Below, piece by piece: positions 28,127 through 36,672 of a DNA stretch of 64,000 nucleotides (position 1 is its first letter; each line of letters begins with the position of its first letter). The translations under genes and the position numbers were made by a program. Location of the stretch: NCBI RefSeq assembly GCF_003315075.1, contig NZ_QNRJ01000012.1, forward strand, positions 34,627 through 98,626, written 5' to 3'. The notes under the pieces were generated by a model. The model saw only the letters and a list, made by a program, of their open reading frames with translations. It had not been told where the DNA came from and searched no databases. This stretch comes from Rossellomorea aquimaris. GTDB lineage: Bacteria > Bacillota > Bacilli > Bacillales > Bacillaceae_B.

Positions 28127-28158
28127 AGCTGTCATTCTTCGGGATGGCAGTTTTTTTA
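28127..28158 (+). terminator. Terminator of the lytC-lytB operon
   Basis: A stem of 9 pairs with two G-U (28129-28137 with 28142-28150), a TTCG loop and T7. Confidence 0.85.
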
Positions 28159-28267
28159 ATGGGATTTGAGTATAATGAGATTTTTTCACTTTTGGAAGGG
28201 TTTTGGCTTTAGATTGTCCTTTTCAGCTGGGAATTGAAGGCTGATTCGGAAATGATGAATCTATGAC

Positions 28268-28408
28268 TTGAAATGGTCGTCGGGCGATAATTGATTCGGT
28301 TTTGGATGTAATTGATCAGGATTTACGATAATTAATCCGGATTTGGCTTTTTTAATCCTGAATCTGATTAATTGATCCTCGGTGTCGAATTTTTCTATAA
28401 TTATTCCC
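28268..28408 (-). repeat. Dispersed repeat, family C, copy 2 (inverted)
   Basis: Read on the minus strand it matches the copy at 19671: AAAATTCGACAC-GAGGATCAA, ATTAAAAAAGCCAAA, three GATCAATTA-type units and CGACGACCATT. The 28409-28764 remainder is AT-rich and shows no recognised gene; the tail probably holds the promoter of the following lipoprotein gene. Confidence 0.75.
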
Positions 28409-28764
28409 ACAATATGTCCATCCTCCTCAAACTCTCGTCTCCGCCCACAGGCAGATAACCAGTAGCCGAAAATGCGTAACTTCCCCTTATATAGATCAAT
28501 CTTCCAATAATATGACTATAAATCACGTTTGTAACACATATTTAACATAACGGAATCGTAGAGAATCTGCGTCATTTTTTCAGTAATGACAAGGGGAGAC
28601 AAAGTGTGAGAAAGGTAGGGAACAAAGCATTTTCAAATGATGGGTTTTCATGTATAATTTTTTATTGTTGTTTGATTATCAAGACTTAACAGGGGGCGTC
28701 CCATTTTACATAGGAACCAAGGAATTCGAAAGAGACGATGGTCCTCATAGGAAAGGAGTTTGTA

Positions 28765-29118
28765 ATGAAAAGACAGTTTGCCGTTCTACTAATTTTGATC
28801 ACCTTATTCTTAAGCAGCTGCGGTGATCAGCCATTGAAATTCAGAAACCTGTTGGAAGCGGATCAATATATTCGCAATAATATCGAAAATACGGATTGGG
28901 ATGCTTTTAAATATATGCTGAGTCCTGACAACACAGTGACAGAAAAGGACTTTAACTATCTTAAAGAGAAACTGACATCTCAACGCAAAAGTTATTTCCA
29001 TACCGAAGCTGTCAATAAGTTCTATCGTTTTAATAAAGAAAATGAATTGGTCTATATGACGGAGTGGGAGAAGAAGGACGGAATTCTTCTACTGAAAGAT
29101 ATAGACTACATTCAATAA
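28765..29118 (+). CDS. Small hypothetical lipoprotein
   Basis: 117 residues. The ATG at 28765 follows GAAAGGAG and gives a lipoprotein signal ending LSSC; the longer frame from 28738 lacks an RBS. The mature part (~95 residues) is charged and mixed alpha/beta, not recognised. It lies 72 bases before the polymerase-like gene and probably shares its transcript, suggesting a membrane-surface role in polysaccharide synthesis, which is inference from position only. Confidence 0.7.
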   Translation: MKRQFAVLLILITLFLSSCGDQPLKFRNLLEADQYIRNNIENTDWDAFKYMLSPDNTVTEKDFNYLKEKLTSQRKSYFHTEAVNKFYRFNKENELVYMTEWEKKDGILLLKDIDYIQ

Positions 29119-29190
29119 GGCTCTTTTCGCTAGAAATAGCTTTGCGAACACAGGCCTTCAATAAACTAAAAAGACAATGAGGAGTTTAGT

Positions 29191-30564
29191 ATGAATTTTT
29201 CCACACTCATGAACAAGTATGAGCCAAGGATGAAACAGATCATCTTGATATTAGTGGCCGGATATTTGTTCTTCGCACAGTTCTCTACTCAAGCTAAATA
29301 CATCAAGCTTCTCCCCGTACCCGTTCCTGCGGTGTTGACACTGGGGGTTGGCTCATTATTATTCCTGTATTGCCTGCTTAATCGAGAACGTTTAACCGAA
29401 ACTTCAGAATTCGATAAGTACTTGAAACGCTTTCTGTTTCTTTTCATTATCTCTCTTGCACTGGCGGTTCTATCAGCTTTTTATACAGCTACATTCTTGA
29501 ATAGTGTAGAGTACATGAACTACTTGAAAAGTTCCATGATTACACGCCTTGCCTATTATTTCAGCTTTTTCATGTTTTTTTACTACGGCTATCGCCTGCT
29601 TGCGAATGAACCGAAGGACAGGGAAAGCATTATCAAGGTTTATCCGTTGTCCATCAGCTTATTGGTGGCCGTAGCCTTTTGGCAGCTGGCCTATTTCATG
29701 TTCAATATTCCTTTCCTGAATTTAGATACCCGTTCCTTCGTCCATAGTGTGGACGGAGCCGCCCTGTTCGACTTCCGGCTCACGTCTTTCACCAATGAAC
29801 CAAGTTACATGGGGCCGTTTTTGGTCGACCTGCTCATTTTGGCATTCCTGTTTGTGAAACGTAAATGGGTATATGCAGTAGTCGTACTTATGCCAACTCT
29901 ACTTATCCTGGCCTTTACGTTTTCCGTGAGTGCGTATTTCAATCTGGTGCTGGTCATCGGGTTCTTGATTGTCTACTTAATGTTCCATCCAAGATTCCCG
30001 AAGAAAATCCTGTGGATGATTCCGTTGGTGGGTGTTATTGGACTCCTGGGTCTTTATATAGTGAATCCGGATCTACTGGCTAAATTCTTCTCTCCGATTT
30101 GGGGAAGAAGAGACAATCTTTTTGATCCGACACAATCAAGCCGGATTTATATGTACGTCATGCCATTCCAGTGGTTGTTCGATCATTCCATCGTATCGGG
30201 ACTATTTGGATACGGACCGGGGGCTTATGAGTTCCTGGCGGGGACCAAAATTGTGCCCCATACCCAGATGAGCCTTGCCATCTCGGCAAACAATATGTTT
30301 ATTGATGTCCTATTCGAGCAAGGTGTCATCGGACTCCTTCTTTTATTAACAGGATTAATTTCCATCGCCGTATTCCTATTGAAGAACGGCATGAAAAACA
30401 TGTACTACTTCATTGCATTAGTAGAGTACTTTCACCTGATGGTCACATCCTTATACAGAGCGGATTATGTCACACCACGATTCTGGGCAGTTCTATTAGT
30501 TATCGCCGTGCTAGTGAAAATCGGTGAAATGAAACACAAAGATAAGCAAAATGTAACGGAGTGA
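29191..30564 (+). CDS. O-antigen polymerase/ligase-like membrane protein (TuaE/Wzy-like)
   Basis: 457 residues with about 11-12 membrane segments and a large extracellular loop in the C-terminal half containing the Wzy_C-type region (GYGPGAYEF, then FIDVLFEQGVIGLLLL). TNEPSYMGPF is also typical of this superfamily. It probably polymerises lipid-linked repeat units on the outer membrane face. Start follows ATGAGGAG. B. subtilis tuaE encodes a similar-sized polymerase in the teichuronic acid operon; direct orthology is likely but not provable here. Its stop overlaps the GGAG site of the next gene. Confidence 0.8.
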   Translation: MNFSTLMNKYEPRMKQIILILVAGYLFFAQFSTQAKYIKLLPVPVPAVLTLGVGSLLFLYCLLNRERLTETSEFDKYLKRFLFLFIISLALAVLSAFYTATFLNSVEYMNYLKSSMITRLAYYFSFFMFFYYGYRLLANEPKDRESIIKVYPLSISLLVAVAFWQLAYFMFNIPFLNLDTRSFVHSVDGAALFDFRLTSFTNEPSYMGPFLVDLLILAFLFVKRKWVYAVVVLMPTLLILAFTFSVSAYFNLVLVIGFLIVYLMFHPRFPKKILWMIPLVGVIGLLGLYIVNPDLLAKFFSPIWGRRDNLFDPTQSSRIYMYVMPFQWLFDHSIVSGLFGYGPGAYEFLAGTKIVPHTQMSLAISANNMFIDVLFEQGVIGLLLLLTGLISIAVFLLKNGMKNMYYFIALVEYFHLMVTSLYRADYVTPRFWAVLLVIAVLVKIGEMKHKDKQNVTE

Positions 30565-30569
30565 TACAG

Positions 30570-31538
30570 TTGAGTTCATACAAAATCTTTCTTTCATATC
30601 TGATCTTTGTGGTTCTTTTGTTCGGCATCATTGTTGGCGTGAAAACAAAAGAGGTGCAAAAAAGTGAATATAAATCGGTCGGAAACGAATATTCACTCCT
30701 GAATTTTGGCTTAGGAGAAAGGTATCAAGAAGTATTCAAGCTTCTTGAAGATCCTGAATCCAAGGATGAAGTACTGGATGATTCTAAACAGAAGCTTCGC
30801 GTTCATTTCACTGGCGGAGAAGCAGACTACCTGATCACATCCAATAAAAAGTTCAAGATTTCTGACACGATTAACGTAGGAGATGACCTGCAAAAGGTCA
30901 TTGACAACAACTTAGAGCTGGACATGTTTGAATATAAAGCAGATGAAAATGCTGCACAATCGTACGTATATATGATCATAAAGAAACAAAGCATTGTATT
31001 CGAAGTAGAAGAGGGTAAGATTACCAAAATACTATTGGCTCAAGAAGAAATTCCTATTGTCGAGTTAATAAGTGCATTGAATGAAGAGCTGGCCACGGAA
31101 GAATTTCTGGAGTTAACAGACGAAGAGCTTCTCGAAAAGTCCGGTATGTTGAGCTTCCGAATCGATTACGAGAAGAACAACAGAAAAGTACTATCCGATG
31201 AATTCCTGCAATACCTTGACGCAGGCCTCTTACCAGAAACGCCATTACCAATCGGGTATTCAGAAAACAACCTGTTCAATAAATACGGTGACCCTGTATA
31301 CATCTTTGAAGGGAAAGGCGAGGTTGAATTCTTCTACTACTATAAAGAGTTCAACTCCTTTGTGGGATTAAACGAAGAGAAGCGACTTGTGGAAATTAAG
31401 TTCCCAGTAAACATTCCGGCAGCGGAATTCGAAAAGATCCACGGCGATCTTGAAAATGAGCTTGATCTCGAACAAAACGAGCTGGAGTTAACGAAAGAAA
31501 ATGACATGATTACGGAAGTCATTTTAAAAGAGAAGTGA
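30570..31538 (+). CDS. Membrane-anchored hypothetical protein downstream of the polymerase
   Basis: 322 residues from the TTG at 30570, preferred over the GTG at 30561 because GGAG (30558-30561) is spaced 8 bases from it. A single N-terminal membrane segment is followed by ~295 residues outside. Two regions share a weak pattern, Gly-x-x-x-x-x-x-x-x-(L/K)-x-x-D/G-P...Y (around 40-95 and 235-290; the second reads LPIGYSENNL, KYGDPVY), reminiscent of SmpA/CAP-associated beta modules. Function unknown; translational coupling to the polymerase suggests an accessory role in polymer assembly or export. Confidence 0.7.
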   Translation: MSSYKIFLSYLIFVVLLFGIIVGVKTKEVQKSEYKSVGNEYSLLNFGLGERYQEVFKLLEDPESKDEVLDDSKQKLRVHFTGGEADYLITSNKKFKISDTINVGDDLQKVIDNNLELDMFEYKADENAAQSYVYMIIKKQSIVFEVEEGKITKILLAQEEIPIVELISALNEELATEEFLELTDEELLEKSGMLSFRIDYEKNNRKVLSDEFLQYLDAGLLPETPLPIGYSENNLFNKYGDPVYIFEGKGEVEFFYYYKEFNSFVGLNEEKRLVEIKFPVNIPAAEFEKIHGDLENELDLEQNELELTKENDMITEVILKEK

Positions 31539-31546
31539 TTTTCTTG

Positions 31547-31580
31547 AGGTGCACCCGGTGGAGACGGGTGCACCTTTTTC
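31547..31580 (+). terminator. Terminator after the polymerase unit
   Basis: An 11-bp GC-rich stem (31547-31557 with 31565-31575), 7-base loop and T run. Confidence 0.9.
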
Positions 31581-31669
31581 ATTTTACGTCATTCACCATT
31601 CACCACAAAAAAACGGCTGGGCACCCACAACCAGGCACCTGCCGCAACTCATAACAAAACGAACAAACA

Positions 31670-32470
31670 CTATTTCTTCTCATACCTGAAAATCTCCCTG
31701 AACGCTTTACCATAATAGCTAAACGGTTCATCTAAATGACGATACTTTTTCAACGTGAAGAGAGTCAATAGAACCACCGCAGTAGGGGTATTGTACATTC
31801 TCTTAAACAAAGGACCTTTTCCGATAAACGATTTTTCATATAAACGGGTCTGCAACTCAGGAATCTCATGATTCACGACAACCTTTGGGAAATAGCTGAT
31901 GGTCTTTTGGTTTCTGGCTAAATCGAATAAGAAGATATTTTCTTCACCAGATGGATAAATCGCACCCAAGCCGAATTTCTCGTCAAATTGAATCAGAGGA
32001 CGCTCGATATTGGCCGTCTGGATAAAGATCTCGATAGAAGACTTCTTCAACAGCTTACCGGTTGTAACCTGTTTCTGCTCTTCTTCGTCATATTCTTTAT
32101 AGTAAACACCTTTGATCGGATCATAGATCTGGAAGCAAGCTACATCAGTCTCGAGATTCTCGTTGAAGTAATCAACAACAAACTGGAAAGAGTCGTCATT
32201 ATACCAGCAGTCATCATCCGAAAATGTCAAAATGCTCCCATTGGCATGTTCAATACCAACGTTTCGGGCAAGTGACAACCCTTTGCGATCAATTTCAATA
32301 TGATTGTATATAAAGTTAACATCTTTTAAAACGGATGTAATATAATTGTGATTGTCTTGTGATACAATAATGACTTCGAAGTCTTTATATACTTGATTAT
32401 TAAGACTTTCAAACAATCGTTTCAGTTCCTCTGGTTTCGTTCCAAGAGTTGGTACGATTACACTAATCAT
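31670..32470 (-). CDS. Glycosyltransferase family 2
   Basis: 266 residues from the ATG at 32470 (GTGAGG lies about 9 bases upstream; ATG 32479 and GTG 32485 are alternatives). GT-A fold: VIVPTLG at the start, VIIVSQDN, then LSLARNVGI and the metal-binding Asp triplet in FSDDDCWY. Transfers an activated sugar to a growing polymer in the cytosol. It is the only minus-strand gene of the 28-39 kb polysaccharide block and is divergent from galU across a long structured intergenic region. Specificity unknown. Confidence 0.82.
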   Translation of the reverse strand: MISVIVPTLGTKPEELKRLFESLNNQVYKDFEVIIVSQDNHNYITSVLKDVNFIYNHIEIDRKGLSLARNVGIEHANGSILTFSDDDCWYNDDSFQFVVDYFNENLETDVACFQIYDPIKGVYYKEYDEEEQKQVTTGKLLKKSSIEIFIQTANIERPLIQFDEKFGLGAIYPSGEENIFLFDLARNQKTISYFPKVVVNHEIPELQTRLYEKSFIGKGPLFKRMYNTPTAVVLLTLFTLKKYRHLDEPFSYYGKAFREIFRYEKK

Positions 32471-32548
32471 TTTCTTCATCCTCACATCTGAAATTACTCG
32501 CTATATTATAGCACAATAAACCTGTGAAATTAAGAAATCAACAACATA

Positions 32549-32557
32549 TGGTATAAT
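32549..32557 (+). promoter_or_regulatory. Extended -10 promoter of galU
   Basis: A perfect extended -10 (TGGTATAAT, TATAAT at 32552-32557) without a good -35 box. Transcripts would begin near 32564, about 10 bases before the structured leader. Confidence 0.6.
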
Positions 32558-32574
32558 ACACATGAATTTTAGTA

Positions 32575-32716
32575 GATTTTGGCTCATTCGAGTGAAACCA
32601 AAGTTTCACTCGCCTTTCAGCGGAAAGCTGAAAGGAAGACTCTTGATGAGAAAACGCAAGAGCAAAGAAATTTGCTAGGGCGTTTTCTCATCAAGAGGCG
32701 TAAATGATCCGAAATC
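32575..32716 (+). ncRNA. Multibranched structured leader upstream of galU (EAR/epsC-RNA candidate)
   Basis: A closing helix of 14 positions (32575-32588 with 32703-32716; one mismatch, one G-U) encloses three perfect hairpins: 10 bp (32589-32598/32603-32612), 9 bp (32613-32621/32627-32635) and 18 bp (32640-32657/32680-32697). The third is topped by a 6-bp stem with a GAAA tetraloop (32661-32676). It lies between the galU promoter and start. The size, branching and link to exopolysaccharide genes recall the EAR (epsC) antitermination RNA; a palindromic mobile repeat is the alternative. No T run follows, so it is not a simple terminator. Confidence 0.55.
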
Positions 32717-32792
32717 TGCAGACACTATTTAAAAGACTTCTAATAAGTAGAATAAGAACAAATGATTTACACAAAACTAAGAGGTGAGTTCT

Positions 32793-33665
32793 TTGAGAGT
32801 AAAAAAAGCGATTATCCCGGCTGCGGGTTTAGGTACGAGATTCTTACCAGCAACAAAGGCACAGCCGAAAGAAATGTTACCAATTGTAGATAAACCTACA
32901 ATTCAATATATTATCGAAGAAGCCGTTAATTCCGGGATAGAGGATATCCTGATCGTGACAGGCCGTGGAAAACGTGCCATCGAAGATCATTTTGACAAGT
33001 CTTTAGAGCTTGAAGAAATGCTTGCGATGAAAGAAAAATACGATGAGCTCGAGCAAATCAAACAAATCTCTCATCTGGCGGACATTCACTACATTCGTCA
33101 AAAAGAGCCCAAAGGACTCGGACATGCCATCTGGTGTGCAAGGAAATTCATCGGTAACGATCCTTTCGCAGTCCTACTTGGAGACGACATCGTGATCTCC
33201 GAGAAACCTTGTCTTAAACAATTAATCGATGAATTCGAAGAGAAACAATCGAGCATCATCGGGGTACAGGAAGTTCCTGACGAGGACGTATCCAAATACG
33301 GTGTCATCGACGTAGAAGACCCTACGAACGAAGGTCCCCTTTTCAAAGTCAAAGGACTCGTGGAAAAGCCGAAATTAGAAGATGCTCCTTCTAATATGGC
33401 CATCATGGGGCGATATGTTTTAACACCGGATGTACTTGATATTTTAGGAAACCTGGAGCCTGGTCAAGGAAATGAAATTCAATTGACAGACGCTCTTCAA
33501 GAATTAAATACTAAGCAAAATGTTTATGGATATTCTTTTGATGGTAAGAGATATGATATTGGAAACAAATACGGATTTGTTCAAGCAACAGTTGAGTTTG
33601 CTTTAATGAGAGATGACCTTAAAGGTCCATTAAAAGATTGGTTGAAAGACATCATTTCAGAATGA
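32793..33665 (+). CDS. galU: UTP-glucose-1-phosphate uridylyltransferase
   Basis: 290 residues; TTG start placed by GAGGTGAG 5 bases upstream (the GTG at 32784 is inside that site). Signature [22 protein letters not shown] at the N-terminus, here seen as PAAGLGTRF and [15 protein letters not shown], plus GLGHAIWCA and LLGDDIV. It makes UDP-glucose from UTP and glucose-1-phosphate, feeding ugd next door and other wall polymers (B. subtilis gtaB). It is the first gene after the structured leader and sits 16 bases before ugd. Confidence 0.95.
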   Translation: MRVKKAIIPAAGLGTRFLPATKAQPKEMLPIVDKPTIQYIIEEAVNSGIEDILIVTGRGKRAIEDHFDKSLELEEMLAMKEKYDELEQIKQISHLADIHYIRQKEPKGLGHAIWCARKFIGNDPFAVLLGDDIVISEKPCLKQLIDEFEEKQSSIIGVQEVPDEDVSKYGVIDVEDPTNEGPLFKVKGLVEKPKLEDAPSNMAIMGRYVLTPDVLDILGNLEPGQGNEIQLTDALQELNTKQNVYGYSFDGKRYDIGNKYGFVQATVEFALMRDDLKGPLKDWLKDIISE

Positions 33666-33681
33666 ACAAGGAGAAATTAAG

Positions 33682-34986
33682 ATGAACATTTGTGTAATTG
33701 GTACGGGTTATGTTGGACTTGTTTCAGGTGTGTGCTTCAGTGACGCCGGAAATAAAGTGACATGCCTGGATATAGACGCTCAAAAAGTAGAGAACCTGAA
33801 AAATGGGATCATCCCTATTTACGAGCCGGGCTTAACCGAATTAGTAGAAAAGAACATCAGCGAAGGCCGCTTATCCTTCACAACGGATTATGCTGAAGGG
33901 ATGAAGGATGCAGATCTTGTCATCATTGCGGTTGGAACACCTCCAAAAGAGAATGGTGAAGCGAATCTGCAATACATCGAAGCGGCTGCCCGCTCGATTG
34001 CAGAGCACCTTCATGACTATAAAGTAATCGTGACGAAGAGTACGGTTCCAGTGGGAACAGGCGCCATGATCAAAGGTGTCATTAAAGATGTTGTCGGCCA
34101 CGAAGAATTCGATGTCGCTTCAAACCCTGAATTCCTTCGTGAAGGATCGGCTATTTTCGATACGGTGAATATGGAAAGAGCGGTCATTGGTGTCGAATCT
34201 GAGAAAGCAGAAGCGATCCTGAAGGAATTACATGCTCCTTTTACCAAAAATATCGTCGTGACAAATATCGAAACATCTGAAATGATCAAATATGCGTCCA
34301 ATGCGTTCCTTGCAACGAAAATCAGCTTTATCAATGAAGTGGCAAACGTGTGTGAACTTGTTGGAGCAGACGTGACAAAGGTAGCTGAGGGAATGGGGTA
34401 TGACCCACGTATCGGCCCTCAGTTCCTGAACGCAGGAATCGGTTACGGAGGTTCTTGTTTCCCTAAAGACACAAGTGCCCTTGTGAAAATTGCCGATCAA
34501 GTAGGTTACGACTTCAAGATCGTCAAAGACGTTGAAGCGGTGAACGGTCTCCAGCGCTTTAAAGTCGTGGACAAGCTGGTAGAAGCTTTCGATGGCGACC
34601 TGACAGATAAGAAAATTGCTGTCCTTGGTCTTGCATTTAAGCCAAATACAGATGATATGAGGGACGCACCTTCTGTTGATGTCATTCCTAAGCTGCAAGA
34701 ACTTGGAGCGGACGTCATCGCCTATGATCGCATTGCAGAGAAAAATGCCAAGGCACTTATTCCAAACCTTCGCACAGGTCAAGACCTTTATGAAGTGATC
34801 CAAAACTCGGATGCCATCCTGATTCTGACAGAGTGGGATGAAGTTAGAGAGCTTGATTTAGAAAAAGTAGATACATTAGTAACCAGCAAAGTAATCGTTG
34901 ATGGACGTAATATCTTTGATCCTGCTCACATGGAAGAGAACGGATTCTACTATGCGTCAATTGGGAGAAAAACAATTAAAGTATAA
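33682..34986 (+). CDS. ugd: UDP-glucose 6-dehydrogenase (TuaD-like)
   Basis: 434 residues, full length for the family. NAD-binding GTGYVGLVSG (7-16), VGTPP, and catalytic Cys259 in GGSCFPKD; the C-terminal domain ends GRNIFDP...GFYYASIGR. Oxidises UDP-glucose to UDP-glucuronate, the committed step to a uronic-acid polymer such as teichuronic acid. The start follows AAGGAG and the gene is co-transcribed with galU. A decayed second copy follows immediately. Confidence 0.95.
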   Translation: MNICVIGTGYVGLVSGVCFSDAGNKVTCLDIDAQKVENLKNGIIPIYEPGLTELVEKNISEGRLSFTTDYAEGMKDADLVIIAVGTPPKENGEANLQYIEAAARSIAEHLHDYKVIVTKSTVPVGTGAMIKGVIKDVVGHEEFDVASNPEFLREGSAIFDTVNMERAVIGVESEKAEAILKELHAPFTKNIVVTNIETSEMIKYASNAFLATKISFINEVANVCELVGADVTKVAEGMGYDPRIGPQFLNAGIGYGGSCFPKDTSALVKIADQVGYDFKIVKDVEAVNGLQRFKVVDKLVEAFDGDLTDKKIAVLGLAFKPNTDDMRDAPSVDVIPKLQELGADVIAYDRIAEKNAKALIPNLRTGQDLYEVIQNSDAILILTEWDEVRELDLEKVDTLVTSKVIVDGRNIFDPAHMEENGFYYASIGRKTIKV

Positions 34987-35009
34987 CAAACTGGGTGTAT
35001 CCTTCTCCA

Positions 35010-35724
35010 GGGTCCACCTTCAATTGGAATACAAGAGGAATTGTTGATTTGATACTGGAAATTATCTTTCCCTTTGATTGCTTTCGGTACACCTCCGACT
35101 GGATGTTGATGAGCCGATTAAGTAATGTCAAAGCTGCGGTTAAAGTTATAGTGAAATACCTGAACAATTACAAAGTGATTTTCATAAAGAATACACTTCC
35201 TGTTGGAACTAATAGGAAGGTTAAAGAATGGGCCTCAGAAGGATTGCAACAACCAATCGATGTTGCGTCAAATCCAGAGTATTTAAGAGAAGGCAGTGCA
35301 ATCGACGATACGGTAAATATGGATAGAGCAGTTATTGGGATAGAATCTTCAAAATCTTAGGAATTATTAAGAGAGTTAAACAAGGCTTTAGATACTGTGC
35401 TTTTTGAAACAGGTAGAATGATTAGATATGCTTCCAAGGCTTTTAAGAGTTTCATAAATGAAATTGGGAGCTGATATCTAGCATATGATTTAATGCTGCG
35501 AAAGCTAAAGCGTTAATCGAAGATTTAAATACAACTGATAAGATTGGACTGGTATTTGAAAATTCAGATCTTGTACTTTTTATTTAGATTAACCTGGATA
35601 AATAAGGAGATTCAATGAAGAAAGTATTGATTGAAGGAAGAAATATGTTTGATCCAATAGAAATGGAGAAATTGGGATATATTTATATTTCTATTGGAAG
35701 AGGAATTAGGGAGGAAGAACATTG
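35010..35724 (+). pseudogene. Decayed second copy of ugd
   Basis: Fragments of UDP-glucose dehydrogenase occur in order but in different frames with stops and deletions: a GTPPT segment near 35089, NNYKVIFIKNTLPVGT and VASNPEYLREGSAI with VNMDRAVIGIES (35160-35355), MIRYASKAF (~35415), and the C-terminal VLIEGRNMFDP / GYIYISIGRG (35620-35705). The NAD-binding N-terminus and the catalytic Cys region are missing. It is more AT-rich than the intact gene and aligns only moderately with it, so it looks like an older or foreign ugd rather than a recent duplication. The left boundary is approximate. Confidence 0.85.
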
Positions 35725-36630
35725 AAAGTATTATTAACTGGAGGGGCCGGCTTCATTGGCTCTAATATTAGTAGAGCGTATATCGATGAGGGTTATGAAG
35801 TTGTCATAGTAGATGATTTATCTACAGGTAATGAAGAGCATATCTATCCTGAAGTGACCTTTTATAAAATGGATGTCACAGATACGAACTTTTTGGAAGT
35901 TGTTGCGAAAGAAAATCCTGATGTCATAAACCATCACGCAGCTCAAATTGATGTGCAAACATCCATTAAGAACCCTGTTCTAGATGCTAAGGTCAATATC
36001 CTGGGTACCATAAACGTACTGGAAGCTTGTAGATTGTATGACTGTAAGCTTGTATATGCTTCCTCTGCAGCAATATATGGAACGCCTGACTACTTAGGCA
36101 TTGATGAGGACCATAAAGTGGACCCAATTTCAAGCTATGGTATTTCTAAACACACACCAGAGCATTACATTGCTCTTTACCACGAATTGTATAATGTCGA
36201 TTATACTATTTTTAGATATGCAAATGCCTATGGTCAGCACCAAATCCCTAAAGGGGAGGGTGGAGTTATTTCCATAATGGTTGATTGCGCAGTAAAAGAC
36301 GCACTATTTACAGTTTTTGGAGATGGAGAACAAACGAGAGACTATATTCACATCGATGATATAGTTAAGGCTAATCTTATTGCGACAAGAACTTCCACAA
36401 ATGAGATCGTAAATATTAGCACGGGAATCCCAACTACGTTAAATGAATCTCTCGAAGTTTTTCAAAAGGAAAGCGGGTTGAAATTAACCATTGAATATAA
36501 AGAAGAAAGACCTGGGGACATTAAACATAGTTATCTAAAGAATGAGAAGGCGAAGGATTTATTAAACTGGACCCCGGAAGTAGGTTTAGCAGAAGGATTA
36601 AAAAAGACATATGACTTTTACTCTAAGTGA
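35722..36630 (+). CDS. NAD-dependent epimerase/dehydratase (GalE-like)
   Basis: 302 residues; TTG start after GGGAGGAAG, overlapping the end of the ugd remnant. GGAGFIGSN (7-15), ASSAAIYG and catalytic Y139-x3-K143 (SYGISK), GDGEQTRDY. Likely a UDP-sugar 4-epimerase, possibly acting on UDP-glucuronate/galacturonate or UDP-Glc(NAc). It shares the AT-rich composition of the ugd remnant, so both may have entered together. It differs clearly from the epimerase at 6350. A terminator follows and a group II intron sits directly after that. Confidence 0.85.
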   Translation: MKVLLTGGAGFIGSNISRAYIDEGYEVVIVDDLSTGNEEHIYPEVTFYKMDVTDTNFLEVVAKENPDVINHHAAQIDVQTSIKNPVLDAKVNILGTINVLEACRLYDCKLVYASSAAIYGTPDYLGIDEDHKVDPISSYGISKHTPEHYIALYHELYNVDYTIFRYANAYGQHQIPKGEGGVISIMVDCAVKDALFTVFGDGEQTRDYIHIDDIVKANLIATRTSTNEIVNISTGIPTTLNESLEVFQKESGLKLTIEYKEERPGDIKHSYLKNEKAKDLLNWTPEVGLAEGLKKTYDFYSK

Positions 36631-36637
36631 TAGTTAG

Positions 36638-36670
36638 AAGGTGGCTGGATCAAAGATCTTGCCACTTTTT
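36638..36670 (+). terminator. Terminator after the epimerase, also the intron insertion site
   Basis: An 8-bp stem (36638-36645 with 36661-36668) runs into T6. The intron-like sequence starts 3-5 bases later. Confidence 0.8.
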
Positions 36671-36672
36671 TA

